NCBI GenBank assembly: GCA_021827805.1
Contig: JAKAUG010000010.1
Location: forward strand, 1-7,433
DNA: 7,433 nucleotides
Reading direction: 5' to 3'
Source of the DNA: Bacillota bacterium
GTDB taxonomy: Bacteria; Bacillota; Sulfobacillia; RBS10-35; JAJYVN01
Shown here: in pieces, positions 1 through 5,745 of the stretch
How the letters are laid out: each line of letters begins with the position of its first letter
How positions within the stretch are numbered: the first letter of the stretch is position 1
Made by a program: the position numbers and the translations under genes
Notes under the pieces: generated by a model
Told to the model about the DNA's origin: nothing
Seen by the model: only the letters and a program-made list of their open reading frames with translations
Database searches by the model: none

Positions 1-67
1 CCAGCAAGCGGCGCCCGAGAGCTACTTGTTGCATCGGCTAAGCCGAGACGCCAGCGTATGGCGCGGT

Positions 68-93
68 GGCTCCAAATGGGCGCAAGCCCCATC
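68..93 (+). repeat. Direct repeat module, copy 1
   Basis: This copy consists of GGCTCCA (68-74), a 7-base spacer and GCAAGCCCCATC (82-93). The same two blocks recur in the same order at 137-160 with a 5-base spacer, 67 to 69 bases downstream. In this copy the second block contributes the GCAA loop and 3' arm of the hairpin at 78-89. The repeat lies inside the candidate structured RNA. Confidence 0.7.
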
Positions 94-136
94 GCCGTAC
101 GGAAACGCGCCACAAGGCGCGTACCGCTAGCGGCAG

Positions 137-160
137 GGCTCCAGCACGGCAAGCCCCATC
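137..160 (+). repeat. Direct repeat module, copy 2
   Basis: This is the second copy of the GGCTCCA (137-143) plus GCAAGCCCCATC (149-160) module. Here the end of the second block forms the 5' arm of a different hairpin, CCATCCC/GGGATGG at 156-175, so the two copies sit in different local structures. The 19 matching bases in two colinear blocks are unlikely to be chance in so short a region and suggest a past local duplication or a repeated protein-binding motif. Confidence 0.7.
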
Positions 161-276
161 CCACGGGCGGGATGGACCCGGGCAAACCGCGCGGAGCGCG
201 AAGAATCCCAAGAGACCTACGCACGGCAGCCATGCTTGGACTTGCGCAGGTTCTCCATAGCGGATGCATGGCAGCC

Positions 277-591
277 ACAACGACCGTCAGCGCCCTGGCG
301 GTGAGGGGCTCGGCACGCCCGGCATCCCAAGCTCGGAGGAGCATGCCACGCCCTGATCCTCTACCCGCTGGCGCACCCGGACCAAGCCAGACCCTGCCAC
401 CCCTGCAGCCACCTTCAGGCGCAACCGGAGCGGCCCTCCCAGCGGCCCGGTGCCCACCGGCAGGCCCGGCGGTGTCCGCGTCCCCGGCTTCGGTCCCGCC
501 GTCGCGCGGAACACCATGGGAGGCGGTACGCCGCCACCCACGGGCACGTGACGGACATCACGCCGCATGCGGGCCGGCGCACAGGGGGGCG
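277..591. other. Non-coding stretch downstream of the recombinase
   Basis: I see no supportable gene here. Open frames exist on both strands, but they are the stop-poor frames expected of GC-rich DNA, with proline-, arginine- and glycine-heavy translations and no recognisable domain. Just past the recombinase stop (minus strand) there is a short CGCCG/CGGCG stem around 562-580, but no T-run, so I do not call a rho-independent terminator. The stretch could hold an attachment site or the decayed end of an inserted element; nothing in it proves either. Confidence 0.5.
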
Positions 592-2028
592 TCAGTCTTC
601 CCCACCAAGACGCAGCAGGACCCGGTCTCCCGGTCCCGCGATGACCCGGACGCGGAGCGCGGCCAGCACGGCGCGGCGTGCATCCAGCTCCTCGAGCCCC
701 GTCACGTCGGCGACCAGGGCGGCGACGATCTCCGCCAGGCGGAGGCCCTCGGTGTCCGGCACCCTGGTGGCCCTGAGCCTGGCCAGGAGCAGCCTTGTCC
801 TCTCCGCCAGCACGCCGAGTTCCGCCTCCAACTCCCGCTGTTGGCGTGCCAGGTCGTGCTCGCTGATGAGCGCCCTGCGGAAGGCGCGGACCACCCGCCC
901 GCGTTCGGCCTCGAGGCGCTCGGTTTGGCGCGCCAGGGCCGCCTGCTGCGCCTCAAGCTCGCCAAGCACCCGGGCCGCGTCCTGGCCTCCGCCGAGCACC
1001 TCGCCACAGGCCTCCGCATCCTGAATCCACTGCACCAGGGCGGTCCAGACCAGGGCGTCCAGCCGGTCGGAACGCCAGAAACGGCTGGCGCAGCGCCCGC
1101 CGCTGGAGCTGGCCTTGGACTTGGCCGTGCAGCCGTAGTAGGTCACGTAACCGGACTTGTTCGCGCGACCATAGCCGCCACACATGCTCCGACCGCACAC
1201 ACCGCAGCGGAGATGTTCGGTCAGCAGATAGGGGTGGGTGGCGCGGCCCTGGGGCCGGGTGCGCCTCCCGCCCAGCGCGCGCTGCACCCGACGGAACTGG
1301 GTCTCGCTCACCAGGGCCGGCACGGGCACGGAGCCCAGCCCTCGCATCTGGCTCATGCGCCCCAGGTAGGACGCGTTGCGCAGGATGCCCAGAACCGAGG
1401 ACTGCGCCCAACGTCCGCCGAAGCGGGCCGGCACCCCCCGCTCGTTCAGGCGCCGGGCGATCTCCCAGGTCCCGTGGTCCAGGGCCCACTCGAACATCAG
1501 GCGCACCACCTGGGCCTCGTGGGGCTCCTCCTCCCACGTGCCGTGCACGAGCCGGTAGCCATAGATGGGCGTGCCGGCGGCCACCTGCCCCGCCCGGGCG
1601 CGGGCCTGCTTACCGGCATACATCCGCTGCTTGATCCGGTGCGCCTCGAATTCGCTGATCGCGCCACGCACGGTGAACAGCAGGCGGCCGTCAGGACTGA
1701 GATCCGCCTGAAAGTTGACGAAGTCGAGTTCCACCCCGTGGCGACGGAGCTCGTCCACGATGAGGAGCAGGTGCGTGACGTTCCTGCTCAGGCGATCCGG
1801 GTCGTAGACGATCACCCGCCCGATCTCGTGGCGCCTGACCCGCTCAAGAAGGGCCCGCAACTGGGGGCGGTCCATATTCGTGCCGGTCACGCCGGCGTCG
1901 ACGAACTCGGCCACCTCGGACCCGTCGCCGGCCCGCAGCCGGCAGAGACGCACCTGCTCGTCCAGAGAGGTGCCATGCTCGACCTGTTCATCCGTGCTGA
2001 CGCGCGCGTACACCGCTGTGACAGCCAT
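592..2028 (-). CDS. Large serine recombinase (resolvase/integrase family)
   Basis: This 478-residue site-specific DNA recombinase has all the usual parts of a large serine recombinase. The N-terminal resolvase domain (about 1-145) carries YARVSTDEQ with the nucleophile Ser11, the YDPDRLSR motif at 75-82, and the SPDGRLLF and SEFEAHRIKQRM segments leading into the long E helix. The recombinase domain (about 150-255) includes the GYRLV, SVLGILRNASYLGR and ETQFRRVQRAL segments. A zinc ribbon follows with Cys275, Cys278, Cys300 and Cys313, then a long charged helix (about 352-420) likely to be the coiled coil that sets integration direction, and a short C-terminal tail. The length is normal and I see no frameshift. 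Such enzymes integrate and excise phages, conjugative elements or sporulation-interrupting elements using short attachment sites. The ATG at 2028 begins 20 bases after the stop of the 65-residue ORF upstream, with AAGGGGG about 14 bases before it, so the two are probably co-transcribed. Its target site and whether it is an integrase or a transposase cannot be read from this window. Confidence 0.95.
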   Translation of the reverse strand: MAVTAVYARVSTDEQVEHGTSLDEQVRLCRLRAGDGSEVAEFVDAGVTGTNMDRPQLRALLERVRRHEIGRVIVYDPDRLSRNVTHLLLIVDELRRHGVELDFVNFQADLSPDGRLLFTVRGAISEFEAHRIKQRMYAGKQARARAGQVAAGTPIYGYRLVHGTWEEEPHEAQVVRLMFEWALDHGTWEIARRLNERGVPARFGGRWAQSSVLGILRNASYLGRMSQMRGLGSVPVPALVSETQFRRVQRALGGRRTRPQGRATHPYLLTEHLRCGVCGRSMCGGYGRANKSGYVTYYGCTAKSKASSSGGRCASRFWRSDRLDALVWTALVQWIQDAEACGEVLGGGQDAARVLGELEAQQAALARQTERLEAERGRVVRAFRRALISEHDLARQQRELEAELGVLAERTRLLLARLRATRVPDTEGLRLAEIVAALVADVTGLEELDARRAVLAALRVRVIAGPGDRVLLRLGGED

Positions 2029-2048
2029 CGCCCCGCTGCCGCCCCCTT

Positions 2049-2246
2049 CTACCGCGAGGGAGCGGCGGTTGGCGCCTCCACCCCGTGACGGGTCGGGGCT
2101 GTGGCCATCGCCGCGTCCTCCCCCAGGGCCGGCATGCGCTCGGGCATCCGCACCCGGTACAGTTCGATCAGGGAGCGCAGCGCCCGAACCTTGTCCTCGT
2201 GACTGGCCTCGACGACAACGTCATAGCGCGGAGCCGCCCGTCCCAT
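2049..2246 (-). CDS. Small protein upstream of the recombinase, unknown function
   Basis: This 65-residue protein starts MGRAAPRYDVVVEASHEDKV. I do not recognise it. The first 35 residues look like a short strand followed by an amphipathic helix (about 15-32, EDKVRALRSLIELYRVRM); the last 25 residues are Ala/Pro/Thr-rich and probably disordered. The ATG at 2246 is chosen over one at 2330 in the same frame because GGGGGTGA lies about 5 bases upstream of it and the extra residues are Arg/Gly-rich with no domain look. Its stop (TAG at 2051-2049) is 20 bases before the recombinase start, so the two form a likely operon. Small genes beside large serine recombinases sometimes encode a directionality factor or a regulator, but there is no sequence proof of that here. 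Confidence 0.6.
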   Translation of the reverse strand: MGRAAPRYDVVVEASHEDKVRALRSLIELYRVRMPERMPALGEDAAMATAPTRHGVEAPTAAPSR

Positions 2247-2318
2247 CGGGTCACCCCCAGCTCGTCCCTGCCCCCACCGTATGCGGCGCCCGCCGGAGGG
2301 TAGACCCCTCGGAGCCCC

Positions 2319-2339
2319 GCGGGCCTTCACGCGGCCCGC
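2319..2339. repeat. Perfect inverted repeat upstream of the recombinase unit
   Basis: GCGGGCC (2319-2325) and GGCCCGC (2333-2339) form a perfect 7-bp stem with a 7-base loop, 73 bases upstream of the start of the 65-residue ORF. No T-run follows on either strand, so it is not a typical terminator. It could be an operator, an attenuator-like hairpin in the leader, or a recombinase-binding site. Confidence 0.45.
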
Positions 2340-2359
2340 CTGACAGCGGTGATCGTGCG

Positions 2360-2378
2360 CTGGCGAAACGCCCGCCAG
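2360..2378. repeat. Short inverted repeat
   Basis: CTGGCG (2360-2365) and CGCCAG (2373-2378) form a 6-bp stem with a 7-base loop, 20 bases from the stronger repeat at 2319-2339. The pair of hairpins lies where the leader of the recombinase mRNA would be. Six base pairs in GC-rich DNA is weak evidence on its own. Confidence 0.3.
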
Positions 2379-2525
2379 GCGGAGCCCCCCTGCGCGGTCC
2401 GGGCAGTGGGATCACGGATCGGTGGTGTGGTGGTGGTGATCAACGTTCGGCCCCACCGAGCAGTCCGGAGAGAGGGCAGGGGAGCGGGGCGTGGCGGCGG
2501 CGAGAGATGGGGTTCGGACCCGCGC

Positions 2526-2560
2526 GGTGTTGGGGAACCGATCAGGTCTTGTCCAACACC
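2526..2560. repeat. Perfect 8-bp inverted repeat, candidate att or terminator
   Basis: GGTGTTGG (2526-2533) and CCAACACC (2553-2560) are perfect inverted copies separated by 19 bases. The repeat spans the stop codon of the 47-residue ORF (2542-2544). The total span of 35 bp and two-fold symmetry resemble the attachment sites used by large serine recombinases, which are imperfect palindromes of about 40-50 bp. It might equally be a terminator stem for the peptidase operon, though the loop is long and no T-run follows. Nothing here decides between them. Confidence 0.35.
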
Positions 2561-2685
2561 CGCTTCCAGATGTGGTCCTTCACGGGTCCGCCCCCTCTGA
2601 GCCGTTTGCGATATCGATATGACCTGGGTCTTGGCGCCAGACCTGAAAAGCCAAGCGCGGCAGCGTTCCGGGCCCGCTTGGCCAT
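2542..2685 (-). CDS. Small basic protein after the M16C peptidase, hypothetical
   Basis: This is a 47-residue ORF, very basic (about one third Lys, Arg or His), with an Arg/Tyr-rich middle (RPRSYRYRKRLR) and the C-terminus HIWKRVLDKT. I do not recognise the family. Its ATG at 2685 lies 10 bases past the TAA stop of the peptidase gene, with AAGGG overlapping that stop and 7 bases of spacing, which fits a translationally coupled last gene of an operon. Against it: third-position GC is clearly lower than in the neighbours (by eye about 70% against above 90%), and 47 codons is short enough to arise by chance. An AT-rich palindrome (2611-2620) lies inside it. Confidence 0.4.
   Translation of the reverse strand: MAKRARNAAALGFSGLAPRPRSYRYRKRLRGGGPVKDHIWKRVLDKT
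2611..2620. repeat. AT-rich palindrome with tandem CGATAT
   Basis: ATATCGATAT is a perfect 10-bp palindrome, and CGATAT occurs twice in tandem at 2609-2620. It is one of the few AT-rich spots in the window and interrupts otherwise GC-rich DNA. It could be a restriction or protein-binding site or simply part of the Tyr-Arg-Tyr-Arg codons of the 47-residue ORF. Confidence 0.4.
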
Positions 2686-2695
2686 CGGGAAACCC

Positions 2696-5665
2696 TTAGC
2701 GGCCCGGCGGCAAAAGCTCCCGCACCTCCAGGGCCGCCGCCCCCAGTTCCCGGTTGGCGTCCGCCAGCATCCCCCGCCCCGCCATGACGGCCATCCGCGT
2801 GGCCGCGGCGCCCTGGTCCAGGACGGCCAGCAGGGCCTGCCGCACCGCCGCCGGAGTGGAGCCGAGCATCGTCTGGTGCCGGGCGTCCCGGGCCTCGGGG
2901 GTGATGCCGGCCAGATGGCGGTGCAGGGCCAGCGTGGTGGCCTCCTCGGGCCGGATGGGCCGGTCGCCGTCCTTGATCGTGGCGATGATGGCGCGGTCCA
3001 CATCCGTCTGGCTCCATTCGGCCCCCGCCACGTAGTGCCGCGTCTGAGCAAACACGCCCAGAGTGCGCGTCACATGGGGGTCCTGCCAGGAGAGCAGGGC
3101 CAGCTGTCGCCCCAGGGCGTCGTACGCGCAGGAACCACCGTAGGCGGTGCCCTTGAAGCGGATCTCCGGGCGGACATACTCGGTGGTCACCAGTTGGGCG
3201 CCCACCGAGACCAGCGCCGAATCGGGATCCTCCCAATGTGGGGCGGGCATGACGGCGGCGATGTACGCCACCGCGAGGGGAGCCGCCAGTCCCTGTCGCG
3301 GTGCGCGCTCGGACCCCGGGATCTCCTCGGCGCGGGGCGCGGGGACCGCTGCCAGCGCGCGACCCCAGCGACGCAGGGCCCCACGGACCGCGTCGGCGAC
3401 AGCATCTGAGCCGGTGAAGCTGGCCACCAGCCGACCGCCCCCGACAAGGCTTGCGCGCACCCGCAGGATGCGCGCGGCCAACTCGTCAAGGTGCTCCGGA
3501 TCGCGCCCGAGAGCTGCCAGCAGCCGCAGTTGGCTCGAGCCATACATGCGCTCGCGCAGCTCCCCCGCGGGATCAAGGCCCGCGGCCGCATGCCGCCAAG
3601 CCGTCGCACTGCCGCCGTTGAGCAGCCCCGTGCGCATCCCCGCCACGGCCTGCTCCAGGACCGCCGCGAGACGCTCCCGGTCTGTCGGATCCACGGCGAC
3701 GAGCAGGTCCCCAAGCACCTCCAGCGCCCCGGGCACCTGCTCATCGAGGGCTTTGACAGCAAGGCGCAAGCTGCGGGCCCCCGGCCCCCCCGCCACGGAG
3801 GGTGCGGAGACGACGGGCCAGGCCTGCACCCCCCCGGTCGCCGCGGCCACACGCCGGGCCATGGCCTGGTAGTCGAGGCCCGCGGCACCCATCTTGCGCA
3901 CGGCGTCCACCCAAAGGGGGACGTAGGCCCAGGCCTCGGTGGGCAGGCCGCCGACATCCAGATCCAGGGCGAGGTAGTTCACGCCGTTGGCGAACACGTC
4001 GTTGCGGAGCAGAACGACGTTGGGCGCCAGTTGCTCCACGCTGGTGGGGATGTGCCTGGGGCCGCGCGGCACCTGTTCAAGCCGGAGTTGGGGCAGCAGG
4101 GCCACGGCCTCCGGGGGGTTGGGCGTGCCCGCGCGCCGCTCCACCTCCGCGGAGGCGGCCGCGAGCTCCGCCAGCTGCGCGTCGTCCAGTGTGGCCCGCA
4201 CCTGGCGCATGCGCTCCCTGAAGGCCTCGTCGGCCTCGGCCTGCCAGGTGATGCTCGGCCGCAGCACCGTGCACAGCCGGTGCGGATTGCCGAGGAGGCG
4301 CTCGCGGATGAGGCGAGGGAACATGCCCGGGTCCTCGCGCCATCGCTGCCGGCAACGAGCCAACTCCTGGCCCTGTGCCAGGAACGTCAGGGGCGAGCCC
4401 GCCAGACGCCAGCCCTCAACCACGGTGCGGCGCATGTGCAGGGGGTGGGCGCTGCCGATCTCCAGATGCTCGTATGCGGCTTGGCGGAAGGCGGCCTCCA
4501 CGTCCGCTTCAGACAGGCCGCGTGTGGCCAGGTCTGCCAGCACGTCGTGTATGAGATCCAGGAGGGCCCCCGCGCGGTCCGGCTCACTACCCTTCAGTCC
4601 CACCTGGAAGACACCCTCCGGGCCGATGCCGTAGAAGCCGGCCATGGTGACCGCCTGTCCCAGGCGGGAGTCCACCAGGGCCCTGCGCAGCGGAGCGGCC
4701 TCGTTGCCGAGCAGCACCAGCGAAAGCACGTCGATGTCCACGGCATCCCGGGGATCCGCGGCGTCCCCCGCCAGCCACTGCACGAGCAGGTAGGTGCGCG
4801 CCGCCTGGCCCTCGCTGGGATCCACGGCATACTCCCGCACCTGCTGGCGCGGGGCTGACCAGCGCCGCTGGCGGGGAACGGGCCCGAGAGGGCCCAGGGG
4901 CGCAAAACCCTCGAGGCGCTCGTCCAAGAAGGCGGCAATGTCGGAGACGGGGATGTCTCCGTAGGTGAAGAAGTAGGCCCGGCTCGGGTGGTAGTGGACG
5001 CGATAGAACTCAAGCAGCTCCTCGTAGCTGAGCGCCGGGATCGCCTCCGGCCGCCCGCCGCTCGACCGGGCGTAGGGCGTGTCCGGCAGAAGCGCCGCCT
5101 GCGCCTCCATGTGCAGGCGGGTCTCCGGCCGGGAGAAGGCACCCTTCATCTCGTTGTACACGATGCCGGTAACGCTCAGCGCCCCGCCGGGCGCGTTCGG
5201 ATCCAGGGGCGTCAGCCGGTGCCCCTCGCGGCGGAAGGTGTCCTCCGTGAGGCTCGGGTGGAACACCGCGTCGAAATACACGTCCGCCAGGTGGAACAGG
5301 TCAGCGCGCACCGTGCTCGCCACCGGATAGCAGGTGTGGTCGCTGGCGGTGAAGGCGTTGATGTATGTGCCCATGCTCATCTTGAGCATCTCGAAGAACG
5401 GCTGGCGCACGGGATACTTGCGCGAGCCGCCCAGGACGGAGTGCTCCAGGATGTGGGGGGCGCCGGTGTCGTTCCAGGGCGGTGTGGGTATGGTTATCGA
5501 AAAGAGGTTCTCCTGATCGTCGACCGCCATGTGCACAAGGCGCGCCTCGCTGACGCCGTGCCGCAGGCGGTAGACGAGCGCGCGCAGCTCGGGCACCTGA
5601 TCCAGGCTCTCAACGACAAAGCCGTGGGTCGCCGCGCCCCTGAACAACGCCTCATCCTCGGACAT
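2696..5665 (-). CDS. PreP/Cym1-type M16C zinc metallopeptidase
   Basis: This 989-residue peptidase belongs to the insulinase superfamily, M16C branch (presequence-protease type), which cuts short unstructured peptides inside a closed two-half chamber. The inverted zinc motif HILEH is at 71-75 (His71 and His75 bind zinc, Glu74 is the base); the third ligand is Glu172 in GIVYNEMKG. Around it are the family segments GGSRKYPVRQPFFEMLK (79-95), TYINAFTASDHTCYPVAS (100-117) and YFFTYGD (near 231). The C-terminal half has RFKGTAYGG with Arg836 and Tyr842, matching by spacing the Arg/Tyr pair that completes the active site of PreP. There is no signal peptide, so it should act in the cytoplasm, probably in peptide turnover. 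Length is normal for the family. The same frame stays open far upstream, through the neighbouring gene, but the ATG at 5665 has GAGGGGGGA about 8 bases upstream and gives the expected N-terminus. The upstream M23 gene ends 80 bases before it. Confidence 0.95.
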   Translation of the reverse strand: MSEDEALFRGAATHGFVVESLDQVPELRALVYRLRHGVSEARLVHMAVDDQENLFSITIPTPPWNDTGAPHILEHSVLGGSRKYPVRQPFFEMLKMSMGTYINAFTASDHTCYPVASTVRADLFHLADVYFDAVFHPSLTEDTFRREGHRLTPLDPNAPGGALSVTGIVYNEMKGAFSRPETRLHMEAQAALLPDTPYARSSGGRPEAIPALSYEELLEFYRVHYHPSRAYFFTYGDIPVSDIAAFLDERLEGFAPLGPLGPVPRQRRWSAPRQQVREYAVDPSEGQAARTYLLVQWLAGDAADPRDAVDIDVLSLVLLGNEAAPLRRALVDSRLGQAVTMAGFYGIGPEGVFQVGLKGSEPDRAGALLDLIHDVLADLATRGLSEADVEAAFRQAAYEHLEIGSAHPLHMRRTVVEGWRLAGSPLTFLAQGQELARCRQRWREDPGMFPRLIRERLLGNPHRLCTVLRPSITWQAEADEAFRERMRQVRATLDDAQLAELAAASAEVERRAGTPNPPEAVALLPQLRLEQVPRGPRHIPTSVEQLAPNVVLLRNDVFANGVNYLALDLDVGGLPTEAWAYVPLWVDAVRKMGAAGLDYQAMARRVAAATGGVQAWPVVSAPSVAGGPGARSLRLAVKALDEQVPGALEVLGDLLVAVDPTDRERLAAVLEQAVAGMRTGLLNGGSATAWRHAAAGLDPAGELRERMYGSSQLRLLAALGRDPEHLDELAARILRVRASLVGGGRLVASFTGSDAVADAVRGALRRWGRALAAVPAPRAEEIPGSERAPRQGLAAPLAVAYIAAVMPAPHWEDPDSALVSVGAQLVTTEYVRPEIRFKGTAYGGSCAYDALGRQLALLSWQDPHVTRTLGVFAQTRHYVAGAEWSQTDVDRAIIATIKDGDRPIRPEEATTLALHRHLAGITPEARDARHQTMLGSTPAAVRQALLAVLDQGAAATRMAVMAGRGMLADANRELGAAALEVRELLPPGR

Positions 5666-5687
5666 TCCCGTGTCCCCCCTCGGCTCA

Positions 5688-5710
5688 CGGCAGGGGCTTC
5701 GCCCCTGCCG
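5688..5710 (-). promoter_or_regulatory. Perfect 10-bp intercistronic hairpin
   Basis: CGGCAGGGGC and GCCCCTGCCG form a perfect 10-bp stem with a 3-base loop (GAA on the minus strand), 35 bases past the M23 stop and 22 bases before the peptidase start. No T-run follows, so it is not a canonical rho-independent terminator. It may protect the 3' end of the upstream message or reduce read-through into the peptidase gene. It is the strongest simple hairpin in the right two thirds of the window. Confidence 0.6.
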
Positions 5711-5745
5711 CCCGAGCGCCCTGCACGGGTCTCGGCGGGGACCGG

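Larger units (their letters stand above)
30..280 (+). ncRNA. Candidate structured RNA, possibly HEARO/omega-RNA-like
   Basis: No convincing gene covers this stretch, but it folds on paper into a chain of compact hairpins: TCGGC/GCCGA (34-38 with 42-46), CGCCA/TGGCG (49-53 with 59-63), GGGC-GCAA-GCCC (78-89, a GNRA tetraloop), ACGCGCC-ACAA-GGCGCGT (105-122, extended by CGG/CCG at 100-102 and 124-126), CCATCCC/GGGATGG (156-162 with 169-175), CGCGC/GCGCG (188-192 with 196-200), and a long stem GGCAGCCATGC with GCATGGCAGCC (225-235 with 266-276, one A-A mismatch). The GNRA loop favours the plus strand. The string ATAGCGGATGC at 257-267 matches what I remember of the omega RNA of OgeuIscB; that is memory, not a search, and an 11-base match has a real chance of being accidental. 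Omega RNAs of IscB normally precede an iscB gene; none follows here, so this would be a solitary or decayed copy. Ends are approximate. A GC-rich sequence forms hairpins easily, so strand, class and even RNA status are uncertain. Confidence 0.4.
2247..2541. other. Intergenic region upstream of the recombinase unit
   Basis: This 295-bp gap between the 47-residue ORF and the recombinase unit has no gene I can support. It holds two GC-rich inverted repeats (2319-2339 and 2360-2378), a GATCAC/GTGATC pair (2410-2415 and 2436-2441) flanking a GGT-rich stretch, and half of the larger inverted repeat at 2526-2560. The promoter of the 65-residue ORF and recombinase must lie here or further upstream, but I could not pick a convincing -35/-10 pair. 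The GC richness and density of repeats would also suit an attachment site. Confidence 0.5.

Noticed and set aside
1..130. Tail of a tnpB or iscB gene running in from the left edge
   Set aside because: None of the three plus frames here shows the zinc-ribbon or RuvC end of such a nuclease, so I could not link the RNA to a gene in this window.
38..280. An 80-codon minus-strand open frame at the left end
   Set aside because: It coincides with the hairpin chain, and its Trp/Arg/Ala-rich translation looks like a by-product of a structured RNA.
287..568. A 93-codon minus-strand open frame downstream of the recombinase
   Set aside because: It has a Pro/Gly/Val-rich, low-complexity translation with no domain, and no ribosome binding site stood out.
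58..2088. A 676-codon open frame on the plus strand
   Set aside because: It lies opposite the recombinase, whose motifs are complete. The translation is Pro/Ala/His/Arg-rich with no domain, which is the usual mirror frame in GC-rich DNA.
2421..2437. GGT-rich run as a microsatellite or CRISPR-like repeat
   Set aside because: It is only a short imperfect GGTGGTGTGG-type stretch with no unit repeated at regular spacing. No CRISPR array is present anywhere in the window.
3491..4858. A long plus-strand open frame opposite the M16C gene
   Set aside because: It is antisense to conserved peptidase sequence, with a His/Gly/Gln-rich translation and no recognisable motif.
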